Source of the DNA: Orthonyx spaldingii | Taxonomy: Eukaryota > Chordata > Aves > Passeriformes > Orthonychidae | Assembly (NCBI GenBank): GCA_013397795.1 | Contig: VZTJ01002530.1 | Coordinates: 785,886-849,885, forward strand | Length of the DNA: 64,000 nt | Direction: 5' to 3' | Shown: positions 23,401-38,400 of the stretch, piece by piece | Numbering within the stretch: position 1 is the first letter of the stretch | Layout: each line of letters begins with the position of its first letter | The notes under the pieces: model-generated | The model's database searches: none | Seen by the model: the letters and a program-made list of their open reading frames with translations, nothing else | Told to the model about the DNA's origin: nothing | Program-made: the position numbers and the translations under genes

Positions 23401-26400
23401 GGCAAGAGCCTTTCCATCTGTCTGTGTATATCAAAAAACCACACAATATGCTTTTCTCACAGTTTGAAATCTCCTATTATCTCATTTCCAAAAGTGCCAG
23501 AATTAAAATCAAGATTTCTGACAGGTCAAATGAAAGAGTTCCTGGCTGAGACCACACAACTCCCTACAAATTGTAACCTGAAATGTACTGCTTGGCCAAC
23601 AAAAGCTCTTGAACAAGCATGACCACTATCACAGGCAATCTTGCATTTTTAAATTATAATGTCGCACTGTAAGAAATCTGCCTTTAACTTGAGAGGAATG
23701 ATAAGGCCAGTTGATTTAATTAAGCAGTATTTAGTAACACTGATTTTTTGAACAGACATTCGGTTGCTCTTGTCCACTCTGGAATAAAAGGTGGCAATTT
23801 GCTCCTAACAGGAAGAAAGTGCCTATTGTGCATTTCCGAAGAACATCACAACCTAGCTACTTATAAACTCTATTAAACAGCAAAATTTATGATCATAGTT
23901 ACCTGCATTTCACTGAAAGTAGTTTTTAGGAAAAATTGAAACAAATATAACCTGGTTTTTTTTCTAGCACAAATATAGTTCAGGCTTGACTTAGTCAGGA
24001 TAAAAAGACCAAAATGAAAAAGCAACACAAAAAGCCCACAATTAACTGTTTTAAAAAGGAAATCACAGCCAAGATCTCTCTAGCTGCAAATCCATAAATG
24101 GATAGTGTTTATTTAGATCAGCTGAACCCTTCCTTCTTCAAGGTAATTACAACACCTTCTTTCCATGGCCAGGTCTGTTCTTGTCCATTTTAAGACATGC
24201 TACCTGTTTGTGAATAGGAAATTAAAAAGAAGGAGCAGCAGCCCAAGCCTTACCCATGTATGCTGCCCAGTGAAGAGCTCTTCTGTCCTTTTTGTCAAAA
24301 GCATTGATGTTTGCCCCCTTGGCTAAGAGCAAGGTCACCATCTAGAAGAAACAACAGCAGGTAAACCAACCCTCCAGAGCACACACTCAAAGGTTTATAA
24401 CAAATCAACCTTGCAATAAAGCTGGGATCACAAAATGCTGCATTTGAATGATAAATTTGTGAATAACACCAATACTATTCAAAGCCCTGGGAATTCATGA
24501 CATGGACTGGTGACAGTCACAAGTAACCAGGACAAGTTCTGTGTCCACAGATGGGGCTGAGAGCCTGCATGGCACTGCTATTGCAGTGTGCTTAAAATTC
24601 AGCTTGGCAAACCACCTGGAAGACAAACGGGGCTGGAAGTGAAACTCCACTCTGACTTTTACTGGTAAGACAAATTTAAGCAGGTTTTTGTGGATTGGGC
24701 CAAGATTCCTCCAGACCATGTCACAACAAACCCTAAAATCTTCTTGATCTTTCCACAAGGAGTGTCTATTTCTTGCCACTCCACGGTGATTTTCATTAAG
24801 TTTCCATGTGCCCACAGCAGTGTGGACAATACCAGGCTGCTTCCTGTACAATGCTGGCCTTTTAGCACAGCTAAGAGCTGAAAAGCTGCTTTCCCCATTG
24901 CCAATCATCCAACATTAAATGCAAGAAAAATAAGGTGGGGGGGGAGGGGGGCAGAAATCACAGCCACTTTTTCAGCAAAACATTCTAAAATCCTAAATTC
25001 CAGAGCTAGATAACTGTCTTCCTCTTGCACACTGTTTTGCCAGAAAGATCAGCTAATAACAGCTTATATTAAATTCTAATTTCTGATATTCTCTATCGAA
25101 AAGATTTAGATTACAACAGACACGGGCATTACTATCTCTATCTCCTTCCTACACTGCAGTGTTTTAAAGGCCAAACACCATCAACATTTTACAGGGACTA
25201 CCATCCCTCTTTCTTCTTTTAATTACAGTACAACTGATCAACTTTTGTTGACAGAAGCTTACTGTTCCAGTCTAAGAGTTTTTATTCCATATTTAGATCT
25301 TCAGGCGTGGAATGGGCAAATGGGGATCCTTAAACCCAGATTTAAAGACTAGCAAAACCTAGGAGGCAAAAATCTGGAGGCTTTATTTATGAAGTTTTTT
25401 CATATAGTTAAATAATAATTACTAGATAATATATAATAATAACTATAATTCATATAGTTAAATAATAACTAGAAAGGTTTGTTTGTATAAGTAGGGAAAA
25501 ACAGAACCAGATTTTCTAGAAGACCAGTTAGAAAAGCAGAGTGACTGGATCTCACACAGCTGCACATTTCTTTAGTATGAAATGAATCCACCAGTTTTCC
25601 CTTCTTTCCATTCTGCCACTCTTACTTCCACAGCTCCAAAGAGCCAAGGACACCCCGGAGCTGCTGGAACGGGTGGCACAGGCAGCTCTCCAGGAGTGCA
25701 CGCACACCTGACTCGCACACCGGCTCTGCACAGGCACCTTGCAGCCACTGCCGTGTCTCCGCAGGCAGGGAACGCGTCACACAGTCTGGGGAGCAGCCGA
25801 GTGACAGGAACCCTGCGGGTCAGCGACGTGGGGCTCAGTCTAGACCCAGCCAGAGCAGTCAAGAGTAGGAGATGAGCCACCAAAGCAGCACGGCAGCGCT
25901 GGGCGAGGCTCCGGGCGCTCACTCACCTCGATGTGGCCGTTGAGGGCGGCGTGGTGCAGCGCCGTGCGCCCGCCGCGGTCCGACACGTTGACGCTGCTCA
26001 GCAGGGGGATGAGGATCTCCGCGCACTTCACCGCCTTGTTGGCGGCCGCCACGTGCAGCGGAGTCTGCCAGTTCTTGTCCCGGGCGTTGACGTCGGCCGA
26101 GTGCTTGATGAGCACCTGCACGGCCTCCTGCAAGGGCAGCACAGCCACAGCCGTCACCCAGCAGCTTCAGGAAATGCGCGGCCCCGCTGCTGACAGCTCG
26201 CTCATGCCAACTGGGTGTGAGACTCACACAGCACAGGGGCCAGGAGCAGGCACAGGGAACAACATCTGCCCAAACCACCTCCCAGGCCTGTGGGATGGTA
26301 CTGCTGACTCAAATGCCCCAGCGCACATCACCCCTGCTGTCACTGAGAGCAGAAGCCTCACAGACAAAACCTCCCAGGTGGATTTAAGGATGTCCCGAAC

Positions 26401-29400
26401 TGCCTAGGCAGAGAGCCCATCCTGTTTGGCTGATTAACCTTCAGTGCCTCATAGCTGTGCTGTCAGTGAAGCAATGAACTCACTTGAGCCATTGCTACCA
26501 TCACTGATGGGCTCAATCCTGGAGCCACCTGGCACTGGCTCTGTCAGACATGGAGAAGCTTCCAGAAGTTTTTCATAGAAGACACAGCTCCCCACTACCA
26601 GAACCTTGCCACACAAACCCAACACACACTGCTACAGGAACCATTTACAAAATGAAAAGCACATCAAAATAACAGCAAATTGCTGCATATTCTATTTATA
26701 AACAGGAAAAGGGAGAAAATAAAAAGGAATGTGTGAAAACAAAATTTTAGCTTTGCAAAATCATGAGAATGCTGGCATCCCCAACATAGCATTAGCATTC
26801 CTTTCCTCCCCAGGGGCTAAGCATAGGCCAAGGGTCTAGACTGCAATATCCATTCTGTCAGCCTGAGACCAAACAACATCTTTTAAAGTTAATTTTCTTG
26901 GTTAAAAGTGAATATTTCCCAGTGAGAAAATGTAGTGTTCTCTCTTGAGAGTCTCCCTTGCTGGAGAATTCACAATCAGTGAATTTTTACTTCTACTCAT
27001 GTATCTGCCATTAAGCCAGTCAGAAAAAAACCTCAAGTTTTTCTCAAAATTACATTTATTTTCTTCTTCCTTTTTCCCCCCCACAAACAAACAAACCACA
27101 AAGGAACTACTGGGACACAGTAGCATTCAGGCAGCCTTGTCTGATAAATACAACTCACATCTGGTATGTGGGAGAGCCCTAGTCCTACATAGTAGCTTAT
27201 TCTTTTTCCATAAACTGCAAAGTCTTCTGTTAAGCCCAGCCAAAATTTTATTAATGAATAACAAATGCATACAGTATGTTTAAATAGTACTTTTATATCT
27301 AGAATGGCCCAGGAGAGTGCCTGCAGCCTGTATCAACACTACATACATTACTAGGAGTTTTATGTCTTTGTCCTCAACTGATCTCAGCAATTTCATTTTC
27401 TACAGCCATCTCACAAACTGGCCTGTAACAGATTTGTTCAGTGAGTGACATTGCATCTCTTACAGCACCAATAATGATATATGACTGTTGATGTCTCAAT
27501 AGGATTTTGTTTTTTAAATTACAGGCCTACTATTTTAAGAGTCATTTAAATGTAATTCACTGGAGACCTACCCAGCTGGGACATGAAGTCAGCAGGAAAA
27601 TTCATGCACTCTTAGTGAAAGAAAAAAAAAGTTAAAGGAGAATTTTTTGAAGTAAATAAGAAGGACTGAACAGCCTAAGCTAAAAATACTTAGACTTTAA
27701 AAGAAAAACATTTACACATTTTTGTTTACATCCGCAGTCTGCTGCTTTATCAGATTTGTGAACAAAAGTTAAAAGTCCTTACAGAAAACTTTAAATCCTA
27801 TTGTTTTTGAGAGCATGAGCTTTCCCGTTATTAATATAGTTTCTCCATGCACATCAGTGCCCAGCTATGGTGTAAGGCCTCTGCAGTCAGTGTTTGTAGC
27901 TATCCTAGGTTATCACAGTGAAATCTCCCTACTTTTCCAAACTGTTTAAGGCTGGAAGCTGATATATCCATTAACAATCCTACACAGGCACACCTAAGGG
28001 TTGCTGATTTATAAATAAACATTTAAACCCCTAAAGTCCCTGAAAAATCATTAAGACATAAGTAAAGAAGTGTTAACTCTTTTAATCAACATATAAAAGG
28101 GTTCAAGGAGATAACTTCTGAATCCTGTGAAAGCTTCATAGTAAAAGATTGATAATAAAACTTAAAATTTGTCGGTGATCATTCTAAAAACAACTGTGCT
28201 CACAAGAAGTTCCAAAACTACACTGAGTCCAACAGGTCAACTTCTGGACCACTAATTCATCCCCTACTATCTATGGGAACTCTGAATTCACCTCCTGCTA
28301 TCTACTACTATCACTATCAAAGGTGCACATTTGTTCAGTTGTGTAATAAGGTAAAAAGCAGCACAGAAAGAGCCTCAAAAATAATGAATCCTGTTTCCAC
28401 ATTGTTACCAAAAGTAGCAGTTATAGTATAAATAATGAAGAAAAAAGGCCAGGAGAAGAAAGCTGTATGTGTTTGTAAAATATATAGCAGACAATGAAAA
28501 GGGATCAATGGCTGGTGCCTTCCCCTGCTGCCTCACTAATGCACCTGGGTACTCACTTAAAGGTACCAGAACTGCCAGCACACTTCCTCATTGTGCTTCA
28601 GCTGACAAAGCGTTAAAGATGAGACACAAAGTCACAGAAAGACATACAGTTTCTGTTAGGACTGTCACTGATAATAAAAATAATGTACTCGGACACATCC
28701 AGAAAAAGAAACCAAGCACACTGCAATTCCCGCATCAGAAAGACTCTGGCTGTTTTTTAAAGTTTAAGTCTGATCTTTGTTTTCCAACATGGCTTTTTGT
28801 ATTTTGCCTCATTACAGCATTCATAGTCTATCAGATATTCCTTTCAGAGGGTTTCAGTGGATGCCAGCAGCTGGGAAGCTCAGCCAGCAGTCAAACAATG
28901 CCCGAGTTCAGAAGCGAGCCCGGGATTCCTGCCTCCAGGCTTGGCAAGCGCTGGACTGTTACGGAGGTGATTCGAGTCCATCAGTCTCTGGAAAACAGCC
29001 ACCCTCTGTCTCTTTTACAACCCCTCCCCTCATCCCCAGCAGCCAATTCTGTCTGCAGTTGGGCTCACTGTTAACTAAGTATTAGGAGGGTAAAAGTAGA
29101 CAGGGAGGTCCACAATGGACGGCCAAGAATAATGGTGCAGTTGAAAACACAGCAATGCCCGAGCTGCATTCCCAGTAGTTACTGCTGCTCCTTTTTAAGG
29201 TAGCAATGGAAGAGGTACAACATGATGCCAGAACATTTCTATTTGTCAAGTAGAAGAAATATGGGCAAACCGTCCCCTATGCATGAATCAAATGTATTAA
29301 CAGAAAACCTAACGGATGCCTTGAAATGTAATTAACCCAAACAAACCGCGTGGTAATGCGTGTTGGATCACATCCACATCCACTCCCTTCTGGCACACAC

Positions 29401-32400
29401 ACAGCATGCACACATCCACAGGAGCTTATTCCTCCTTTTTCACCACCTGAAGATGACGTGGGCACTGTAGACCACTGTGGACTCTGTCCCACGTGAGTCC
29501 TGGTCACTACTCCATATGGCTCGGTATGGTAATGTAAAGCAAGGTGGAAATCAAGCGCATGAAGGCTCAAGAGCAGCTATAGGTAACTTGTAAATGCTGG
29601 CCTCCAGCTGCAGTGCCCTGCGCGCAGGAAATGCTTTCCCTCTTTGCATCCCCATGCCACCCACCGCAGCTCTCCAGGGTTTGCTTTTCCCCCAGCACAT
29701 TGTTTACATGTAAAAGCAGGGTAATAAAACCTTACTTCACTTCTTGAAGCAACAGCTCGATGGAGAGGAGTCAGCCACATATTGTCTTTGGCATTAACAC
29801 GAGCGCCTGCAAATAAACAGCAGAGGTTACATGCACGCCTTGGGTGTGACACAGAGCCTTGCCCAGCTGTTCCCTAGTAACCAGAGCTGAGTACATGGTA
29901 CTCTCAGTGCTCCCCAGGACTCTCCTGGCACCATGTTCACCTTGGAAATGCATTTCCAGATGCCAGATAGATGGAGTGTGATTCGGAAAGACAGGAACCA
30001 GATAGATAGTATTATTATTAGGAATTGCTTTGTTTACAGGACACAAAAGAAGCAAGATTTGTTGGAAGGAATTACATATGTATGTATGTACACGTATGTC
30101 TATGCAGATGCATTTTTTTAGATCAACTGATCCAGCTGGGGGAAAGAAAAGCAACCTTTGCTCAAAGCTCTGCTGCTGTCAGCAGACATAACGAGGGGAA
30201 CTAGCCTGAGCAACCATCTCTTGTTTGCAGCTTCATCAGGCAGACCACCAAAAAATAACCACCTCCCTGCTTCACAAATCCTGCTGAGATCAAGAAAACA
30301 GGACCAGGAAATGCTCGAGTTGGAGACAAAACTGGGCACTTACTATGTCAAGTTCTGGGGGTGTTACTGACAAACAACAGAAGAGTAGGGATGAAGCAGA
30401 CCACTCATCTGCCTCCTGTGAAGTTCAGTGCTCACAGGTGCTCTGACAAGGGCAGCTGGGCAAGAGGATGGATTTGGGCTGGCTTGCCAGAAAAAAGGAT
30501 AAAGGAAGAATATTTGACAGCTAAAGTGGTTCTGGCTGACTGCAGACCCAAAAATAAAAAAGTAAAAAAAGGGGTCCTGTACATTTGTGTGATCAAAAAT
30601 ATTTACTTTCAAGAAATATTAAAGCTATTCACTGAAGTGATACCTCAGAAAGGAAATCTAGTGATAAGGACGAGAGAAACTAATTTTTTAATAGTTTAAC
30701 CTGAAAATATTGTACCTTACAGGTTTGCAGGTAGCAGTTCTAGTCTGAGAAGAGTAGAACATGCAGAAAAAAATGTAGAGAAGCACAAGTGTCGTGCACA
30801 GCCTGGGTGAGCCTCTGAACTTCATGAACAAAGGGATTCTTGAGCTTCATTTTGCACCATAACTTAAGTGGATAATACAAAAGGCTGTAATTAATAAATC
30901 CCACTCTCTGAATCACCAGTACTTTCTGAGAGCTGATTCTCAGGAATATTAAGATGCTTGCCTGTGAATCACAGTGGTTATTGGGAATTGTGCTAGATAA
31001 TCAGAGAAGAAACAAGTTCTTGCATATTTCCACAAGTCAGGATGCAGTTTTTTGGCTGCAAGAAAAACAAAGCCACTTTCATAACTACTGCAGCAATTAG
31101 AGGCAATCCTCCAAAATCACCTCAGAACCTGGTACCTGGTGGTACAACCTGCCCTCTGGAAAAACACCCTTTAGAAAAGTTACAGTTTCAAAGAATTTTC
31201 AAATTAATCTGTCTAAGCAAGGAAGCTTTTGGCTTCTTTTGTCTCCTGAGAAGGCCATTACAGTTGACACATTAGTATCCTGCCCTTTGCCTGCACTGTG
31301 TGAGGCTCTAGAGACAAATAAAGCAACAACTTTCTCCACCATCAGGAAGCCGACAGAACTTCAAGGCACCTTCCATTATGCTGATTTAACCTGGCAGGGG
31401 TCTTGGAGATGCAAACTGCTTATGTGAGTTCCTAGTGACTGACAGCAAATACCTCTTTTTGGGTTTAGAAATTTATTTTGTATTTGCCTTGGGGTTTTGT
31501 CTTATGTTCTTAACTAAGGTTTCTTTTGTTTTATCTCTGCCCATTCACTAACTCCTACAAGCAGATGGTTACAAATCAGAAAGGTTAATATGTGGAGTAG
31601 CAAAGCATGACAAACATTATTCCTCAGTATTCAACAACTCCAGCAGCATTGGTAAGTATGAAGATGATGGGAAAACCTAGAGAAGTGTCTCCATCAGTAG
31701 CTATTCATGCCCTTCACTGATCCACTTATCCTTTGAGAAACTGAAATAATTGCCAAGAAAGCAATTGAAGAAAATAGTAAGAGGAAAACAAGACCAGTAT
31801 AAATAAAATAATACACAGCATGCTACCAGCCTTTTCTTTCTCAGCTGTTTTCCACATCCCTTTACCTCTTTGTGCCTCTTTATGTGAAACAGTGAAATTG
31901 CTCTTAGGTGTCTAATTCAATACATCAGTTCAATATATTTGTGATTTCTGTTTTTCAGGAGCTACACAATGCAGCTGTTGCCTGTTACAGAACCTGCTGT
32001 TGTCCATTTACTGAGATGCACACCTTCTGAAGAGATGTTTCAAAACATTTCCTCTTGTACTGCCCATTTCCTTCACCAAAATTCAGCTTCTAGGTTCCCA
32101 GCAGTTCTTTGCAGGCAATGGTTAATGACAGTGAAAAAACTTCACCAGCACTGGTGCACTGCTTCAGGGACAGAAAATATCTGTCATTTTAAGGATGTTC
32201 AAGCAGAGGCACTGGGAGAGAAATGCTCATGTTTCCGAAGGTGTCCTCTACACTCCAGGAACTTGAGGGCCCATCCTGTGACAGCCCTGAGGACAGCTCT
32301 TTGAAAGTAGAGTAACACAATTTTAAAGACTAAGTGCTCCAGAAAATGCTAATACATCTAAAATGAGCTGTGTACAAACCCCAGAAGCTTAAATTGTCAA

Positions 32401-35400
32401 GACCATCCCACAACACATCCTCAAAGTCAATCAGAAAATCAGTGTCCCTCTCTTCACTCTGGACTAAGTACCTTAACCACATTTCAATGCACTTCCTACA
32501 ATACTTCATGAATTAATCTGTGTGTCTATAAGGACATAGAGGGCTGATAAACACTCAAATTGGTGTATATTGTGTCATTCATAGCACAGTCTTCCTTGAA
32601 AATGTAAGTTGCTTTGAAGATTTCACTCTAAATCTTCTCAGGTACCCACAGCACCCACCCATTCTATAAAATATCCAATATCCACTTAAAAAAAAAAAAA
32701 AAGCTCTTCAGAGAAAAGCCTTTTCTCAGCCTCANNNTAAAATATCCAATATCCACTTAAAAAAAAAAAAAAAGCTCTTCAGAGTAAAGCCTTTTCTCAG
32801 CCTCACCTTCTACACCATGCTCTTGGGAGGGCTCACACCCCCTGAGCCTGAAGGAAAGGCTTAGCTGTAGCAATTTGCTTTGTGAGGCTGAAGTAGACAA
32901 TGTAACAGATAATGTTACAGATAAAATCAACAGAGAGGAAACTTTCTGTATTCTACTTTTCTTTAATATGGCTGTTTTGTAATCTTTGCCATTTTTCAGT
33001 CTCAAATTTTTCTGCCAGAGGAGGAAATAAATCTGAGACTGCCTCTGTTCTTCTGTGATCTGAAATAAACAACTCGATGCTGGCTTTCAGGAACAAAGTT
33101 AACATCTCTTTATCATAACCAAAGTACAGTTTTCCATCCAGCACGTCTGCCAAATCCATGTCTCTGGATTCCACAGTTTAAATCTCCAGTATTAGGGATA
33201 CTCAACGAAGAAAGAAAACTCTACTCTTTAACCTATTAATGTCATTATTTACATGCACCTCTCCAACTTCTCCTGTAACACACAGCAACAGGATGCCAGG
33301 TACCAGCTCAAAGCCCAGGATGGGGGGAGGCACCAGCACAAATGAGAATGGAGCTTTGCCCAGACAGTTGTTCTTGTATATCCACAACTCTGTCATCATA
33401 CAGAGATTCCTTCTGTTGCCCTGCTCTTTTTACTTTCTGACAGAAAGGAGGTGAAGTGCTCAAAGCTCCCCGCTTTCATGTAGCCTGGAAAAACAAAACC
33501 ACACAGCACTCTTCCCCAGTTTGAACCATATGATTATGGATCAGACCTTTGAGCTGTAAACCCATCTGGCTCTGGCATTTAATGGGCCAGGGTGACTCAC
33601 ACCAGTTGAGGGATCTGGCACTCTCTCTCCTGTATCAATTCCAAACAGACTCCATTTCAGTGGCTACCTAGAAAGCCATTCCTGGTCTGTCTCCAACCAC
33701 CCGGACAGAAATTTTGTTCATTAGACACTGCATTTATTTGTGTCATCATCAGTTTATAGACCACAAATCTCAGAATGTGCGTATTTACTTTAATTTCTCT
33801 CCTGAACACTGTACAAAATGAAACATGTTGATACTCCTCCTAGCTTCTACTCATGCTGAGACTATTGCTTGACACCAACAGGAAGTGCTTGTGTGCATTC
33901 TCTCTGTAAAAACACCATCTCAGACAGCAAAGTTTTTGTGCTTATGTAACTAAATGTTATGTTCAGATGAATATTTTATGATACACTTTTACTACTACTG
34001 TTTACTGACTGAAGAGGTGAAGCAAAGGAAGATGCTGCTCTTGTTTTTGCAGCCTAGTTCATGGAGAGTTCACAGTCACAAAGAGGTGTTTATAACAACC
34101 CATAAACCTGCTCCTCCAAGCCTCAGAAACCTCCAAACCTGCTCTTGGCTACAAGTACTCATGCTCATCATGAGTAATGATACTTCAGATATTAAAGAAC
34201 AATGAATAAGTAGAATATACAACACAAAATTAATTTTGACTCATGCTGAACTAGTTGGGAAAGATCCACACAGTTCCTGCAGACTGAACCCCAGCACAGT
34301 CCCACTGACACAAAATTCAATTTTTAAAAGCCACGTTTTTTCTCTCACTCACTTGGATGTATAAAGACTCCCCAAGATGCATCACCTACATTTTATGCTG
34401 TTGATCAGACAAACCCTATAGCCCATGGATGACATTTTGGCAGTGAGGTGCTGGAACTAAGTGTCCCAGAAGAACACTAGAAAGCCTTCTTCCCTCATCA
34501 GGAACATTCACCAGGATATTTTTGGCTGCTGTTTGGGAAAAATGGGCAAAACAGTTTCACCTTTCTCTTTATGAGGATATTGCCTGTGCTGTTACTTGCA
34601 AAACTTGAAAAAATACATTGCTCCTGCAATCTTCTCACACCACAATGGAATAGCAGTATGTGAGAAACAACACACACTGCAAGAAGCCATGCACAGATGA
34701 AATTTATTAACTCCTACCTCCCAAGGAAGAAAACCATGTTTGCATTTAGCACACTGAAAACCCACCCAAGTATAACCTGTCAGCGGAGCAGTGTTCATTT
34801 CAACCATCCTGCTGCCATCAGGGGTAGAGCAGAAAGATCTGGTGTGTGATGTATGTCCACCTGGTTACCCTCACTAACCAATTAAGCAACCCAAAATTCC
34901 CCCAGAATGAATAAAGGAAACACACAGCTACAGCAAACTGAGTTCTCATTTTCTACCTTCTCCAGCTCTGGCTAGACTGGTGATCCAAAGAAATGTTTGT
35001 GTGGTCTGCATGCACCCAACAACAGCCTGATCCAACTTTAAACTTGGCTGGTGCTCTAAGCAGGAGGCTGGATCAGGTCATCTCTAGAAATACCTTCCAG
35101 CCTGAATTATTCTAGGATTCAAGGCTGGAAATTAGAAGGTGCCTCGTAAACACAGAGCTGAGAATTCTGAAATAACTTTTTAAAAAAAGATGGAATTCAT
35201 TTGAAGAAGCAGTCTAAAAATTCGTGAAACTGACTGCATAGCAAGATTGCTGGCAAGGGGTTAGACATTTGTACCATAAGGTTCCTTTCAGTCCCACATT
35301 CTTAAATCCCCATAAGCTTTACTCTTACAGTTCTCCAGTTTAGAAAAACACTGCCTTTGAAATCTGCAAGCACATCAAGGAGTTTGCCATGAATTATGCT

Positions 35401-38400
35401 CCCTTTTTGAGAGATGACTGCTTTATGCTTTGTTCTGACATATTTTGATCATGTTTTCTGTCACTAGAACAGTTGGGCAACTTTTTTTTTAAATTTCTTT
35501 TGTGTAGATACTTCCTACTACACACTTTCTAATATCTAAATAAACTTCCTGACTCTTAGAAACATGCTTCTAATGTAAATAGCACTTACAATTCATTTAA
35601 GCTAATTTATATTTTTTTTGCTATTATTCCATAATTTTTGCTTAACAGGAATTCTTGGCTTGTACTCCAGGATGTGAACCCACATTTCAAATATGTACTA
35701 CAGCAAGTTTCTGAAATACAAATACTGTCAGTTTGAATGCTTTATCAGTTGTTAAAAGCTAGTTAGTTTGTTTATTAATTCTTCTCACAGTGTGTGTTTA
35801 TAATTGTACCAGCAAATTTAAATATATTTTTTAAGCTTACAACAAATGCAACCAGCTATGTGAAACTCAGAAATAGGCAATGCCCAAAACTCCCTCATAT
35901 ATGCTTTGCTGGGTATTCCTTGTAGCTTTAAAATTAGCTGATTTACCAGTTAACAGCAGTGAGGGACGCTGCCTTACCTGACAAAATGAGAAGCTCAATG
36001 ATGTCTGCATCCCCCAGGAATGATGCAACATGAAGAGGGGTTCTTTTCTCGGCATCCTACAAAACCACAGATTGTCCAGTTATAAAACATGGTCAATAAA
36101 TGCAGGAATTGGTGTTAAAGAGAAAAGGATTTGTATATATTTATTTTTCTGTGTGCATTTCTGTTTGTAATTAGAAATGCGGTGTCGGCCAGTGAAAGAA
36201 CAAAATTCAAGATCTCAACAACACGTTTCCTCCCAATAATCCTCTATTTTTTATCACTGGTTTCCACCAGACCTTGCAGAGACATTGTGTTTTTACTCTG
36301 ATATCCTATTTACAGGTAGATTAAATCAAATCTAAAATGAGCAAAGACAGCATCTTTGGGTCTCTTTCAGAAACATTTTCCACTCTTAAGTATCACAGCA
36401 ACATAATCCAGATGCTTCTGGATATCAGACTTTGTAATGCAGTTTGCATCAACAGTACAACACCAGAGTCTTCAGAAAGGTATCTTGGCAGAATGATTTG
36501 GAACCACACACAAGGTCAAGATGCAAACTCCTCTTAGTCTACAAAGGTTCTTGTACACCATCTAGCCTGGAGATCTACAGCAGCCCAAAATGGCCATGTG
36601 CACCTTAACTCACCTTTAAACACAAATAAAGTATTACCAGTCAAAACTGTGTTTTTAAACTTAGAAGAATTGCTTGTAATCACATATATAACTTCTGAAA
36701 TACATATACTTTTATTTGATTTCTCTAATTTTAAAATGGACTCCTTAATTTGGAAATATTTTCTTTTTTAATTTCAAGGGGTATAAATACAGTGTTCACA
36801 AAAAACCTTTTATGTTATTGCTTTATTCAGCTGATTCCAGAACACAGGCCTTCAAAAGAAACTGCTCCATATTACAATATGGGCAACAACAATCACAAGA
36901 ACTGCTAATACTGATTATTGTGCTATTTGATCCCTGTTCCCAGTCCTAAATGTATTTCATTTTGGTTTCTTAACCACAAAAATGAGTTCTAAGAGACCTT
37001 ATCAATCAAACTCATTGCAACCCACTAGCATTAAATACTTTAAGCTGGTAACAAATTCAACACTTCCTGCAAACAATGCCAGCAGAGAAACCCTACCAAT
37101 ATTTACACTCTGTCCCTGAAAAAGATCTGAGCCTGTCATGAAAAATATCACTTTTAACATGCTCAAGTGGTCATCAACCATAAGCTATTTTGGAATATCT
37201 TCAAAGTATGCTATAAATGTGGACAAATCTGTGTAGCAGAACCATTTGTCATGGGAATGTTGAGAATTATTTTCCAGCACTGAGAAGCACGGAGCCACTG
37301 ATCACTAAAATAATAAATGTTTCATTTTTATACTTGTATGGTTCTTTTAAATATATATAATGTGTGCAGTCCTTAAATTCTGCTGCACTGGGTTTTGATC
37401 TTACGTACTAAGCACGCACATAAAACACTCAGAAGATTGATTACATCAACCCCTGATCGTCACAGGTCGGAGGGGAAGATCTCTCACAGACTTTCACTTG
37501 CTCACATGGTAGGCAAATTAAAAGAACATTAAGCAGTGTCCATGCAGCAGTGTTCACCTAGGAACCAATATCACAAAGTGCTCTCATATGCTCCGTTCCT
37601 AACACATAATGCACCACAGCACAGCTTCTACAGGCTACAGGAGCGCATAGGAGACCTTCCATAGTTTCTATATTCCCTGTCCTGAGGCTACGCATGGCAA
37701 AAAACATACTGACTGATCAAACATATATACAACAATAGAACCAGTTTGATTTTTTGGGTTTTTTTTTTCAGTTTGTTCATATTGATGCATGAAACTCTCT
37801 TTAGTACAACACAGGACTTGTAATAGCCATTGTACCTGTCAGTGCAACACAGCCAAGTTTGGCAAGAGCAGAGCAGTTTGAAGTTGAATGCTAATGATGC
37901 AAGACCAAGCAATTTTCTGTATCATGGAACCAAGGCCCCTTAGTGCTTTGTTGATTATAAGCAGTTTTCTGTACTAAACTGTAAATATGATGCAAATTTG
38001 ATAACTGACTGAGGAAAGCACATGAAACAGAAAATCTCCTTCTGTAACAGGAATAATTCTCTGTCAGCTTTATAAGCTTTCAGTTTTTGAAATCAATACA
38101 AAATTGATCATATTGACTTCAAATCAAGTTTTCAGAGGAAGACAGGTTTAGTCAAGAAACTGAATTTAAGCTTTACTTCTCCAAGAGGAAAAAACCCTAA
38201 AAGTTCTCCATTTATCACAACCAGGCACAAATCAGAGTTCACTTGCACATGGAGCCCTACAGGCAACATTTTCAGGAATCTGGCAGGGAGAAATCCACAC
38301 ACTATGCCCGCAGCCGAGCGTGTGGTTGAGCAACTCACTGGAGGAACATCCTCGAGTTCCTGTTTAGACTGTGCACAGCACTGATATCAAAACAGAGCAA

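Larger units (their letters stand above)
24342..25926 (-). other. ANKRD44 intron (1.6 kb)
   Basis: Contains a G-run tract (24934-24951) and an AT-rich direct repeat (25399-25472). The 300 bases next to the CpG-dense exon (25600-25926) are also GC-richer than the rest. Confidence 0.8.
29807..35977 (-). other. ANKRD44 intron (6.2 kb) with assembly gap
   Basis: Contains a TATG-rich microsatellite near 30076-30098, the 3-N gap with flanking duplication (32667-32805) and a degraded CR1 3' end near 35056-35120. The rest is unique AT-rich sequence. Confidence 0.8.

Noticed and set aside
25931..26407. 158-codon plus-strand frame
   Set aside because: It is the antisense of the GC-rich ANKRD44 exon at 25927-26127; GC-rich codons leave few stops on the other strand.
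28469..29074. 201-codon open frame on the plus strand, with a hydrophobic stretch in the middle
   Set aside because: Intronic and antisense to ANKRD44, with no recognisable domain, splice partner or promoter. Its composition looks like translated intron.
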